From Alkalitalea saponilacus (GTDB lineage: Bacteria > Bacteroidota > Bacteroidia > Bacteroidales > Marinilabiliaceae), in contig NZ_FUYV01000007.1 of the NCBI RefSeq assembly GCF_900168165.1, positions 117,142 to 181,141 on the forward strand: a DNA stretch of 64,000 nucleotides. Reading direction: 5' to 3'. The notes beneath the pieces were generated by a model that was not told the origin of the DNA, made no database searches, and saw only the letters and a program-made list of their open reading frames with translations. Each line of letters begins with the position of its first letter. Position 1 is the first letter of the stretch. A program made the translations under genes and the position numbers. Positions 28,472 through 37,164 of the stretch are shown here, piece by piece.

Positions 28472-28820
28472 ATGCATCTTCAATGTGTTCAATTTCCCAA
28501 TTATCATCATCAACAGGCATGCAGGATACCACATCAAAACGCATACGATTATCTATTTTGTTGCGATTTAAAAATTCATCAGCCGCAAGTACCAAAAATC
28601 TGATTTTTGAAGGGGTAAGACTCTCTCTGGGGTGTTCCCACTTAGAACTTGTTCTGGTTCGCACCTCAATTACGACTAGGATTTCTCCATCGTAAGCGAT
28701 CAAATCCACCTCCTTATGTTTAAAACGCCAATTTCGGGCAACTATCCGGTAGCCTTTATCCACCAAATATTCATAGGCTTTCTGTTCGCCAAGTTTTCCT
28801 AATTCATTGTGATCAGCCAT
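28452..28820 (-). CDS. yraN: YraN/UPF0102 family nuclease-like protein
   Basis: The 122-residue protein shows the family pattern GKLGEQKAYEYLVDKGYRIVARNWR, followed by KEVDLIAYDGEILVVIEVRTR, which corresponds to the D-ExK core of the Holliday-junction-resolvase-like nuclease fold. Function is not established for the family; a role in DNA processing has been supposed. Its 3' end overlaps the convergent glycosyltransferase gene by 20 bp, and it precedes the LD-carboxypeptidase gene's end by 58 bp without a clear terminator. Confidence 0.93.
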   Translation of the reverse strand: MADHNELGKLGEQKAYEYLVDKGYRIVARNWRFKHKEVDLIAYDGEILVVIEVRTRTSSKWEHPRESLTPSKIRFLVLAADEFLNRNKIDNRMRFDVVSCMPVDDDNWEIEHIEDAFTAQVE

Positions 28821-28878
28821 TATTTTTCAGGTTGTAAGGTTATTAGATTATTAGGTTTGAAGATTAGTGTTTTGAGTT

Positions 28879-29793
28879 TTAAAATGAATTTAGAAATTTT
28901 AATCTGGATTGGTTGTCGCTAACTGAAAGTTGCACCTTTGCTCCCATGAGCAAAGGTTCATTCCGTACATCATGTCCGGCAGGAAATCCGAACATAACCG
29001 GAAAATCATAATCTTTCACTGCATCCATAACAATCTCATTGGCCGTGGCACCAAAGGGCGTTGCATTGTCACTCATATCAGTCATTTGTCCCACAACCAA
29101 TCCTGATAAGGCAGACAATTTTCCTGAAATTTTAAGTCCCTGCATCATCCTGTCCAGATGGTAAAAATGCTCTCCTACCTCTTCTATGAAAAGTATTTTT
29201 CCCTTTGGATGAAAATCATAGACACTCCCCTTTAAGGCAGAAAGCAGTGTAAGATTTCCTCCAATTAAAACACCTGATGCATCTCCTGTTCTGTTTAATT
29301 TTTGATAGTCTGCAACATAATCTGGCATTTCACCTTGAACCATGTCCCATAATGTCTTTACTCCAGAGAATTCAAAATTACCTTTCACCAGATTTTTCAA
29401 CATGGGACCATGAATAGAAACCATGCCGTGAACATTCTGCAAAGCAGAATGAAAAGCAGTGATGTCGCTAAAGCCAACCAGCCATTTTGGATTCTTCTTT
29501 AAATGAGCCCAGTCAATACGATTTAATAAACGCATGGTCCCATATCCTCCACGGGAGCACCAAATCATCTTAACTTCGGGGTTATGAATCATCTCATTGA
29601 TATCCGACACTCTTTGCTCATCGGTACCGCTAAACTGATTCCATGCACCTGACAAACAAGCACCTTGAACATAAGGGAAACCGGCATGCTCAAGATAGTT
29701 CCCGGCAATAGTAACAACTTGATGAGCAATTTTTCCGGCAGGGCTTATCAGCCCAATAGTATCGCCTTTTTGTATATAGGGAGGAATAATCAT
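28879..29793 (-). CDS. LD-carboxypeptidase, peptidase family S66
   Basis: This 304-residue protein matches S66 murein tetrapeptide carboxypeptidases. It has GDTIGLISPAGKI at the N-terminus, CSRGGYGTMRLL (about 79-90), LVGFSDITAFHSAL (about 105-118; the Ser of GFSD is the expected nucleophile), a Glu in LFIEEVGEHFYHLDRM (about 200) and a His in PAGHDVRNEP (about 271), giving a Ser-Glu-His triad. No signal peptide is seen, so it should act in the cytoplasm, removing the terminal D-alanine from recycled L,D-linked murein tetrapeptides. It is transcribed with yraN on the minus strand, divergent from metG. Confidence 0.93.
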   Translation of the reverse strand: MIIPPYIQKGDTIGLISPAGKIAHQVVTIAGNYLEHAGFPYVQGACLSGAWNQFSGTDEQRVSDINEMIHNPEVKMIWCSRGGYGTMRLLNRIDWAHLKKNPKWLVGFSDITAFHSALQNVHGMVSIHGPMLKNLVKGNFEFSGVKTLWDMVQGEMPDYVADYQKLNRTGDASGVLIGGNLTLLSALKGSVYDFHPKGKILFIEEVGEHFYHLDRMMQGLKISGKLSALSGLVVGQMTDMSDNATPFGATANEIVMDAVKDYDFPVMFGFPAGHDVRNEPLLMGAKVQLSVSDNQSRLKFLNSF

Positions 29794-29810
29794 TATTGAA
29801 AATGTTTAAT

Positions 29811-29818
29811 TATCTTTG
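29811..29818 (+). promoter_or_regulatory. Candidate -7 promoter box for metG
   Basis: TATCTTTG fits the Bacteroidota -7 consensus TAnnTTTG. It lies 130 bp before the preferred metG start, giving a leader that contains a REP-like palindrome. The -33 element is not convincing: a TTG lies only 12 bp upstream. Confidence 0.35.
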
Positions 29819-29871
29819 TGAAGTTATTAAAAATAAATTTTCATCCGTAATTAATTATAAAAATTTGGCCG

Positions 29872-29909
29872 GATGAAACTCGTCCCGAAACTTCGGGATT
29901 CGTTTCATT
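29872..29909. repeat. REP-like dispersed palindrome, copy 3
   Basis: This is the most complete copy: GATGAAACTCGTCCCGAA, a short loop, and TTCGGGATTCGTTTCATT pair over nearly their whole length. It sits 38 bp before the metG start codon, so a transcript from the box at 29811 would carry it as a hairpin in the 5' leader. Confidence 0.7.
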
Positions 29910-29947
29910 AAATAAACTCCGGTTCTATTTTGGATTCAAATTACTCT

Positions 29948-31981
29948 ATGACACAATTTAAACGCACTCTTGTAACAACAGCACTTCCATATGCAAACGG
30001 ACCAATTCACATTGGTCATTTGGCCGGCGTATATGTGCCAGCCGACATCTATGTTCGCTACCTCAGGCTTAAAGGAGAAGATGTTCTACTAATTGGTGGT
30101 TCGGATGAACATGGAGTACCAATTACTCTGAAAGCCAGGAATGAAGGTATAACACCTCAGGATGTGGTTGACAAATACCATGGAATTATAAAAAAATCCT
30201 TCTCAGAGTTTGGTATTTCATTCGATGTTTACTCCAGAACCAGTAGTAAAGTGCATTATGAAACCGCCTCTCAGTTTTTTAAAACGCTAAACGAAAAAGG
30301 CGAATTCCTTGAAAAAGAGAGCGAGCAATATTACGATGAAGAAGCCGGCCAGTTCCTTGCCGATCGTTACATCATGGGAACTTGCCCGCATTGCCATAAA
30401 GAAGGTGCATATGGCGATCAGTGCGAAAGTTGTGGAACGTCACTTAACGCAACGGATTTAATTAATCCAAAATCAACCATATCCGGGAAACCCCCTGTGA
30501 GAAAAAACACCAAACACTGGTATCTTCCTTTGGATAAACACGAACCGTTTCTTAAGCAATGGATTCTCGAGGATCATAAAGAGTGGAAAAGCAACGTATA
30601 TGGCCAATGTAAATCATGGATCGACCTTGGACTTCAGCCACGTGCAGTGAGTCGTGACCTTGACTGGGGTGTGCCGGTTCCCGTTGAAGGTGCAGATGGA
30701 AAAGTTCTCTATGTGTGGTTTGATGCCCCAATAGGCTATATTTCAGCAACACGTGAGTTGACACCTGAATGGGAGAAATACTGGAAAGACCCCGAAACAC
30801 GTCTCTTGCACTTCATTGGTAAAGATAATATTGTGTTTCACTGCATTGTATTCCCTTCCATGCTGAAAGCTGAAGGTAGTTTTATTTTGCCCGACAATGT
30901 GCCGGCCAATGAGTTTTTGAATCTTGAAGGTGATAAAATATCAACCTCACGCAATTGGGCGGTGTGGCTGCACGAATACCTTGAAGATTTTAAAGACAAA
31001 CAGGATGTTTTGCGATATGTGCTGACAGCCAATGCACCCGAAACCAAAGACAACGACTTCACCTGGAAAGATTTTCAGGCTCGAAACAATAACGAACTGG
31101 TTGCAATTTTAGGAAACTTTGTAAACCGAAGTATGGTTCTCACACACAAATATTACAATGGATCCGCACCAACACCCGGCACATTCACTGATTTTGACAA
31201 CGAAACTCTTGAAACCATTTCAACATATGTTGAAAAAACTGAGACCGCTTTAAGGAACTTCAAATTCAGAGAAGCCATACGCGAAGTAATGAATTTGGCC
31301 AGATTGGGGAACAAATATTTGGCCGACACAGAACCATGGAAATTGATTAAAACTGATGAATCCAGAGTTGCTACCATTATGTATGTTTCCCTGCAGATCA
31401 CGGCCAATTTAGCCATACTATTGGAGCCATTCCTCCCCTTCTCTGCTCAGAAACTTCGCGACATGTTAAACATGAATGAAGTTGATTGGAGTCTGTGTGG
31501 TAAAAAAGAAGTTCTGGCTCCAGATCACCAAATTGGAAAAGCTTCTTTACTTTTTGAAAAAATTGAAGACTCAGATATAGAACAGCAACTTAACAAGCTT
31601 AAAGAATCAAAAACTGCCAACGAAGCAGCAGGAAAGCAATCTGCACCTGCCAAACCGGACATCATCTACGATGAATTCATAAAAATGGACATCCGCACCG
31701 GAACCATTCTGGAAGCAGAGAAAGTTCCAAAAACCAAAAAACTGATGAAGCTGTTAGTTGATACCGGATTAGACCAAAGAACTGTGGTATCTGGTATTGC
31801 TGAATTTTTTGAAGCAGATCAAATCATTGGTCAACAAGTTTCGATTCTGGTTAATCTGGCATCCCGTAAAATAAAAGGAATTGAATCTCAGGGTATGATT
31901 CTAATGGCCGAGGATGCTGATGGAAAGCTGGTTTTTGTAAGTCCTTCAGAAAAAGTAAAAAATGGGTCGGAAGTGAAGTAA
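29948..31981 (+). CDS. metG: Methionyl-tRNA synthetase with C-terminal tRNA-binding domain
   Basis: From the ATG at 29948 the product has 677 residues; an ATG six codons upstream is also in frame. Class I motifs are present: [14 protein letters not shown] (HIGH at 21-24) and [12 protein letters not shown] (the KMSKS equivalent, with the first lysine kept and the second replaced). The zinc knuckle has [18 protein letters not shown]. The anticodon-binding helical domain follows, and the tail (about 570-677, [18 protein letters not shown]) is the EMAP/Trbp111-like domain that dimerises and binds tRNA. It charges initiator and elongator tRNA with methionine. A clear terminator follows. Confidence 0.98.
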   Translation: MTQFKRTLVTTALPYANGPIHIGHLAGVYVPADIYVRYLRLKGEDVLLIGGSDEHGVPITLKARNEGITPQDVVDKYHGIIKKSFSEFGISFDVYSRTSSKVHYETASQFFKTLNEKGEFLEKESEQYYDEEAGQFLADRYIMGTCPHCHKEGAYGDQCESCGTSLNATDLINPKSTISGKPPVRKNTKHWYLPLDKHEPFLKQWILEDHKEWKSNVYGQCKSWIDLGLQPRAVSRDLDWGVPVPVEGADGKVLYVWFDAPIGYISATRELTPEWEKYWKDPETRLLHFIGKDNIVFHCIVFPSMLKAEGSFILPDNVPANEFLNLEGDKISTSRNWAVWLHEYLEDFKDKQDVLRYVLTANAPETKDNDFTWKDFQARNNNELVAILGNFVNRSMVLTHKYYNGSAPTPGTFTDFDNETLETISTYVEKTETALRNFKFREAIREVMNLARLGNKYLADTEPWKLIKTDESRVATIMYVSLQITANLAILLEPFLPFSAQKLRDMLNMNEVDWSLCGKKEVLAPDHQIGKASLLFEKIEDSDIEQQLNKLKESKTANEAAGKQSAPAKPDIIYDEFIKMDIRTGTILEAEKVPKTKKLMKLLVDTGLDQRTVVSGIAEFFEADQIIGQQVSILVNLASRKIKGIESQGMILMAEDADGKLVFVSPSEKVKNGSEVK

Positions 31982-32680
31982 ACTAAATCTGATACCCGAA
32001 AAAATCACAATTATTATATAAGAGAAAAGCCTGAAAGCTTTTCTCTTTTTAATTTAACAAACACTTAAAGGAAGAGACATCTGCCAGTACTATCTTTAAC
32101 TCAAGAAAATCATCTTCCTAATTACATGAAAGTTAATGATAGTATTGCTTTCATGATACATCCATGTGTTTGGATTATAGCGATTACGACCAGTCCCTTC
32201 CGACCTTATCATCACTTCTTTATTAACATTCTACTGCTATCCAAGAAAATATTCCATTAATCAAAAGTTTCATGCATTTAATAACAATTTCTAATATGAG
32301 GCATTTAATTGTCATATATTTGTTAATAACAAAAGAGTATAGAAATGTTTTGAAACCTAACCTGCAGGCTTTTGAAACCTTAAAATAACGCCTATCATTA
32401 CTTAAGATTACTATTTGATCTTTACAATTTATCATACTGATACTCACTGCCACTTCGGCATTATCGGAATAATCAATTGTAATTCAATGATTAGCGAACC
32501 AAAACCGATATAAAGCCCATTATTTTAATTTGGTAATAGAACAGCCAAAACCCTTTTGAATGCTTATACAACGTTTTGTTTGGTTGCTTTTTTCTTTTAT
32601 ATCGGTTTCGTTTCATTTTTATACTCTCACTCATTTCATCTTTTTTTTACATTCGAACCCAAATTTAAAGCGTTTATCAT
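31982..32680. other. Long intergenic region between metG and DUF4954 gene
   Basis: After the metG terminator about 630 bp remain before the next gene. I see no convincing coding frame, tRNA or strong palindrome in it. It should contain the promoter for the DUF4954-glmS unit. A long T-rich run (32640-32650) lies shortly before the start codon. Confidence 0.5.
32021..32050 (+). terminator. Terminator of metG
   Basis: AGAGAAAAGC and GCTTTTCTCT pair around CTGAAA and are followed by a T-run, 40 bp past the metG stop codon. Confidence 0.9.
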
Positions 32681-34666
32681 ATGACCTATCGAAAACTAAC
32701 AGAAGAAGAGATTAAAAGCCTCATATTAAATGGATCTTTCTGCGAAGATTGGAGTACCATTGAAGTGCATTCTGCCTTTTCTCCTCATAACATTCGAAAT
32801 GTTTCGTTTTCCGGGAATGTGAAAATCGGACTTCTATTAAAGAAATTTACCTCACCCGGTGGGGTGCCAAAGCAGTCCGGGATATATAATGCCACAATTC
32901 ATAATTGCATTATTGATGATGATGTATACATAAATCAGGTAAAAAATCATCTTGCCAATTATCACATTAAAAAAAATGTGATAATTGAAAATGTAGATTC
33001 ATTGTTTGTTTCAGAAGAAACATCCTTTGGAAATGGTATACGAGTTGCCGTTTTGAACGAAACCGGCGGAAGAGAAATTGCCATGTATGATGAACTTTCA
33101 GCCCACACTGCCTACCTAATGGCATTTTATCGTCATCGTCCAATCTTAATTGACCAGTTACTAAAAAAGGCCGATGATTTTGCAAAAGGGGTTACCTCTG
33201 CCATGGGTACTATTGAAGAGGGAGCTCACCTGGTCAACTGCCGTACCATTCAAAATGTGCGAATAGGTAAACATGCCTTTATTGAAGGCGTTTACCGACT
33301 TGTAAACGGAACCATCAACAGCAGTCTGGAAGATCCATCATACATCGGACCTGGAGTTATAGCTCAGGATTTTATAACTGCCAGCGGCAGTGAAGTTACC
33401 GAATCATCTATGATTTCGAAATGCTTCGTAGGTCAGGGGACTGTTTTGGCAAAACAATACTCAGCGGAAAACTCTGTGTTTTTCGCCAATTGTCAAGGAT
33501 TTCATGGAGAGGCTTGTTCCATATTTGCTGGACCATATACTGTTTCACATCACAAATCAACGCTGCTTATTGCAGGTTATTATTCCTTTCTAAATGCAGG
33601 AAGCGGTTCTAACCAGAGCAATCACATGTATAAATTGGGGCCAATTCACCAAGGTGTAGTCGAGCGGGGAAGTAAAACCACCAGTGACTCATACTTGTTG
33701 TGGCCTGCCAAAATCGGTGCATTTTCACTTGTTATGGGACGACATTATCGTAATCCCGATACAGCAGATCTTCCTTTTTCCTATCTGATTGAAAACACTG
33801 ATGAGAGTTTTCTTGCTCCGGGAGTAAATCTTAGAAGCATTGGAACCATTCGGGATGCCCGCAAATGGCCCCGAAGAGACAGACGAAAAGACCCTGTTTT
33901 GCTTGATGCAATTGTTTTTAACCTGCTAAGCCCCTATTCAATTCAAAAAATGATAAAGGGGATTAAGGTGTTAAATGATTTAAAATCAACCTCGGGTCCA
34001 ACTTCTGAGTACTACATGTACAACAGTGTAAAAATTACGGCCTCCGCACTCGACAGAGGTATTCAGATGTATCGAATTGGGATCACAAAGTTCTTAGGTA
34101 ATGGCTTGGTAAAAAAACTTGAACTGGCTGATTTTTCAAACCGGGAAGAGATGTTAAAGGCCATTGCACCTGAGGGGAAACAAGGTTCAGGAGAATGGGT
34201 TGACATGGCTGGCTTGCTGGTTCCAAAGGAAGAGGTAGATCAATTGGTAAATGACGTTGAAAAGGGAATAGTGACAACAGCAGGTGAATTAAACAAACGT
34301 TTTGTGAGTTTCAAAAATCACTATTTCGACTGGGCATGGAACTGGATTGTCCCACGACTGAAGACTGAAGCAGGCCTTGATGTTGAGTCTGTATCTGTTC
34401 AGCAAGTGATGGACTACGTGGAAGAGTGGAAAAATGCTGTAGTAAAGCTGGATCAGATGATGTATGAAGATGCCCGGAAGGAATTTACATTAAAATCGCA
34501 AACTGGATTTGGCATAGATGGAAAGGAAGAGACCCGAATGTGCGATTTTGAAAACGTAAGGGGCGAGTTCACCAGCCACCCTGCAGTTACTGACATACTG
34601 GAACATATTGAAAAGAAAAGTAACCTTGCTTCAAAGGTATTGGATAAATTAAGTAAGATTTTATAA
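32681..34666 (+). CDS. DUF4954 family protein with left-handed beta-helix-like repeats
   Basis: The 661-residue protein belongs to a family of unknown function common in Bacteroidota (DUF4954). It has no signal peptide. The N-terminal half contains imperfect hexapeptide-like turns (VRIGKHAFIEGVYRLVNG, SYIGPGVIAQDFI, FVGQGTVLAKQYSAENS) like those of nucleotidyl- and acyltransferases with a left-handed beta helix. The middle has conserved GPYTVSHHKSTLLIAGYYSF and HMYKLGPIHQGVVERGSK; the last 200 residues are helical. The stop is 15 bp before glmS, so the two are almost surely cotranscribed. That suggests a role around amino-sugar nucleotides or murein/glycan precursors, by association only. Confidence 0.8.
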   Translation: MTYRKLTEEEIKSLILNGSFCEDWSTIEVHSAFSPHNIRNVSFSGNVKIGLLLKKFTSPGGVPKQSGIYNATIHNCIIDDDVYINQVKNHLANYHIKKNVIIENVDSLFVSEETSFGNGIRVAVLNETGGREIAMYDELSAHTAYLMAFYRHRPILIDQLLKKADDFAKGVTSAMGTIEEGAHLVNCRTIQNVRIGKHAFIEGVYRLVNGTINSSLEDPSYIGPGVIAQDFITASGSEVTESSMISKCFVGQGTVLAKQYSAENSVFFANCQGFHGEACSIFAGPYTVSHHKSTLLIAGYYSFLNAGSGSNQSNHMYKLGPIHQGVVERGSKTTSDSYLLWPAKIGAFSLVMGRHYRNPDTADLPFSYLIENTDESFLAPGVNLRSIGTIRDARKWPRRDRRKDPVLLDAIVFNLLSPYSIQKMIKGIKVLNDLKSTSGPTSEYYMYNSVKITASALDRGIQMYRIGITKFLGNGLVKKLELADFSNREEMLKAIAPEGKQGSGEWVDMAGLLVPKEEVDQLVNDVEKGIVTTAGELNKRFVSFKNHYFDWAWNWIVPRLKTEAGLDVESVSVQQVMDYVEEWKNAVVKLDQMMYEDARKEFTLKSQTGFGIDGKEETRMCDFENVRGEFTSHPAVTDILEHIEKKSNLASKVLDKLSKIL

Positions 34667-34681
34667 TTAAAACAGATAGTT

Positions 34682-36517
34682 ATGTGTGGAATTGTTGCAT
34701 ATGTAGGGGATCGCACAGCTTATCCCATATTAATAAAAGGGCTTCAGAGATTAGAATACAGAGGATATGATTCTGCAGGCATAGCTTTGCTCAATGGTCA
34801 GACTAATGTTTATAAATGCAAAGGCAAAGTAAAGGATTTGCAGGCCTTATCAAAAGATAAGGAAATATCCGGAACCGTTGGCATGGGGCATACTCGCTGG
34901 GCAACTCATGGAGAACCGAGTGATCATAACGCACATCCGCACAGATCGATGAACGGAAAATTCTTCGTTGTTCACAATGGTATCATTGAAAACTACACCC
35001 ACCTTAAAAAGGAACTCTCCAACAGGGGATACAAATTCCAAAGCGAAACGGACACCGAAGTACTGGCAAACCTGATAGAGAACATATATCTTGAAAAATC
35101 GGTGAGTGCAGAACTAGCAGTGCGCCTTGCGCTAACAAAGGTTGTAGGAGCCTATGGGTTGGTTATTTCATGCGAAGATGAACCCGGAATGCTAATTGCT
35201 GCCCGTAAAGGAAGTCCCTTGGTGGTTGGCGTTGGGGAACACGAGTATTTCCTGGCATCAGATGCAACTCCGATAGTTGAGTACACTGATCAGGTCATGT
35301 ACCTAAACGATGAAGAGGTAGCGGTCATAACCAGGGATGGACTGGATCTAAAGAATCTTGAAAATGACAGCAAGACACCTGACTTCAAGAAAATTACACT
35401 ATCAATAGATCACATTGACAAAGGAGATTATGAACATTTCATGTTAAAAGAGATTCATGAGCAACCCATGTCTATACGAGATACATTCCGTGGTCGAGTT
35501 GCCATGGATGAAAGCAAGATATTTTTGGGAGGAGTTCTCGATGTTATGCCTCAATTGATCAAAGCCAAACGCATTATAATCGTGGCATGTGGAACTTCCT
35601 GGCATGCCGGTTTGGTTGGGGAGTATCTCTTTGAGAAATACGGCCGCATACCTGTTGAAGTTGAATATGCTTCCGAGTTTCGATATCGCGACCCAATTAT
35701 ACAGGAAGACGACTTAGTAATTGCAATTTCTCAAAGTGGGGAGACAGCCGATACACTTGCCGCCATAAGAAAGGTTAGAGAAACGGGTGCAACAATCCTT
35801 GGAATTTGCAATGTAGCAGGTTCGTCCATCGCACGTGAAACCGACGCAGGTGTTTACACCCATGCAGGTATTGAGATTGGTGTGGCTTCAACAAAAGCCT
35901 TTACTTCTCAAATCACTGTATTAACCATGATGGCTCTTTTATTGGGAAGCAAAAGACAAGTTCTGCCTGCCTCTGAGTACAAAGAATTAATTCATGAACT
36001 GATTCAGGTACCTTCTAAAATAGAAGAAATTCTGAAACAAGAATCGGAAATAGAGAAGATTGCAGCTGTTTACAAAGACGTGACCAACGCACTTTATATG
36101 GGGCGGGGACTTTTATTCCCCGTAGCACTCGAAGGGGCTCTAAAGCTAAAGGAAATCTCCTATATCCATGCCGAAGGATATCCCGCCGCTGAGATGAAAC
36201 ATGGCCCCATAGCGCTCATTGATGAAAACATGCCTGTTTTCGCTCTTGCTGCCAATGATCAATCGTATGAAAAAATGGTTAGCAACATTCAGGAAGTAAA
36301 AGCACGTAAAGGAAAAGTGATAGCTATTGCAACCAAAGGCGATAAAGGAATCAGAAAAATGGCCGATCATGTAATAGAAATTCCTGAATGTCATGAGGCC
36401 GTTTCGCCTTTATTGGCAGTTGTTCCTCTTCAGATTCTATCTTATCATATTGCTGTTATGAGAGGTTGTAATGTAGATCAGCCTCGCAATCTGGCAAAAT
36501 CTGTCACGGTTGAGTAG
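34682..36517 (+). CDS. glmS: Glutamine-fructose-6-phosphate aminotransferase (isomerizing)
   Basis: The 611-residue cytoplasmic enzyme makes glucosamine 6-phosphate from fructose 6-phosphate and glutamine, the first step toward UDP-GlcNAc. The class II amidotransferase domain starts at Cys2 (MCGIVAYVGDRTAYPIL), followed by GLQRLEYRGYDSAGIA and HTRWATHG. Two SIS domains follow (about 285-425 and 455-600), with CGTSWHAG, ISQSGETADTLAA and AEGYPAAEMKHGPIALI, and the C-tail ends NLAKSVTVE as usual. No glmS ribozyme is seen upstream; the leader is the 15-bp gap after the DUF4954 gene. Confidence 0.98.
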   Translation: MCGIVAYVGDRTAYPILIKGLQRLEYRGYDSAGIALLNGQTNVYKCKGKVKDLQALSKDKEISGTVGMGHTRWATHGEPSDHNAHPHRSMNGKFFVVHNGIIENYTHLKKELSNRGYKFQSETDTEVLANLIENIYLEKSVSAELAVRLALTKVVGAYGLVISCEDEPGMLIAARKGSPLVVGVGEHEYFLASDATPIVEYTDQVMYLNDEEVAVITRDGLDLKNLENDSKTPDFKKITLSIDHIDKGDYEHFMLKEIHEQPMSIRDTFRGRVAMDESKIFLGGVLDVMPQLIKAKRIIIVACGTSWHAGLVGEYLFEKYGRIPVEVEYASEFRYRDPIIQEDDLVIAISQSGETADTLAAIRKVRETGATILGICNVAGSSIARETDAGVYTHAGIEIGVASTKAFTSQITVLTMMALLLGSKRQVLPASEYKELIHELIQVPSKIEEILKQESEIEKIAAVYKDVTNALYMGRGLLFPVALEGALKLKEISYIHAEGYPAAEMKHGPIALIDENMPVFALAANDQSYEKMVSNIQEVKARKGKVIAIATKGDKGIRKMADHVIEIPECHEAVSPLLAVVPLQILSYHIAVMRGCNVDQPRNLAKSVTVE

Positions 36518-36535
36518 AAAATAACAAAAGATATT

Positions 36536-36674
36536 AAAAAACGAGGTTGTCCTGGAGTGTTACGGACAAATTTTGGGGTTGAGGAAAGTAGTGATAACAG
36601 GTTCTTCCTGTTACTCTTAGTCTGCAATAGTTTAATTGTCAGTAAAGGGAGGTCGCAGGACAACATCGTTTTTT
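36536..36674 (+). ncRNA. Candidate structured RNA closed by a 19-bp inverted repeat
   Basis: AAAAAACGAGGTTGTCCTG (36536-36554) pairs with CAGGACAACATCGTTTTTT (36656-36674), 18 of 19 positions. Inside are at least two further hairpins: TAACAGG/CCTGTTA with a 5-nt loop, and CTGCAAT/ATTGTCAG with one bulge. The right arm ends in a T-run, as an intrinsic terminator would. The element starts 19 bp after the glmS stop. It may be an independent small RNA, a long-range terminator, or a small mobile element remnant. I do not recognise it as 6S, SRP, tmRNA or RNase P RNA. Confidence 0.4.
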
Positions 36675-36678
36675 TGGA

Positions 36679-36945
36679 TCAGGGGTTGTTGATATTTTTG
36701 TAAAACATATTGTTTTCCAATATACTTATTGCACCAACAGACATAAAATACTCTATTTGTTGATGGTCTACAAATTTCTCAAATTCTTGAATTGCATCCG
36801 CTTTTTCGTGATGGTGATTTAAATCAATTGTAGTATTTAGGATTTGTTCTTTCCCGAAATCATCTTCTTCTGAATATTTAGATGCAATAGACAATACTGA
36901 TAAAGCAAGAACAACAGAGATTAAGTGTACTATTTTTTTGTGCAT
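36679..36945 (-). CDS. Small exported hypothetical protein
   Basis: The frame encodes 88 residues. The first 22 (MHKKIVHLISVVLALSVLSI) look like a signal peptide; the remainder is acidic and polar with a HHHEK stretch (about 44-48). I recognise no family. Coding status rests on the signal peptide and on its isolated position with room for a promoter upstream (36946-37068). It ends 4 bp from the structured element that follows glmS. Confidence 0.4.
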   Translation of the reverse strand: MHKKIVHLISVVLALSVLSIASKYSEEDDFGKEQILNTTIDLNHHHEKADAIQEFEKFVDHQQIEYFMSVGAISILENNMFYKNINNP

Positions 36946-37068
36946 TTTCGGATTAATATGGGTTATTTATTATTGTATTGTAAATATAGTAAACTTAACA
37001 GAACAGAACAATCTTATTTTGTGAATGACCAGTTTTGCCTTATTAATATCTGAATTTTATTGATGAAA

Positions 37069-37096
37069 GTTTGAACAAATCAGGATTTGTTCAAAC
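37069..37096. promoter_or_regulatory. Perfect 28-bp palindrome
   Basis: GTTTGAACAAAT and ATTTGTTCAAAC flank CAGG: twelve exact base pairs. There is no T-run. It lies upstream of the small exported gene (start 36945) and beyond the rmlB terminator, which suits an operator or a stable leader hairpin. Confidence 0.45.
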
Positions 37097-37116
37097 AAGC
37101 TTGATAGCACTGAAAT

Positions 37117-37147
37117 AAAAAAGGAACATTTTACTGTTCCTTTTTTG
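37117..37147 (-). terminator. Terminator of rmlB
   Basis: AAAAAAGGAACA and TGTTCCTTTTTT pair around a short loop and end in T residues on the minus strand, 18 bp after the rmlB stop codon. Confidence 0.9.
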
Positions 37148-37164
37148 TTGTAGCATTTGAATAC

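Noticed and set aside
32223..32453. 76-codon minus-strand frame in the long gap after metG
   Set aside because: Composition looks random, no recognisable motif, and no fitting promoter or neighbour; treated as non-coding.
32640..32665. ATTCGAACCC near 32650, similar to a tRNA T-loop
   Set aside because: No acceptor stem, anticodon arm or D-arm can be folded around it.
34667..34681. glmS ribozyme upstream of glmS
   Set aside because: The gap to the preceding gene is 15 bp, far too short for the ribozyme.
36550..36665. Resemblance of GAGGAAAGU inside the structured element to the start of RNase P RNA
   Set aside because: The element is only 139 nt and lacks the other conserved RNase P regions; a nine-base match is not enough.
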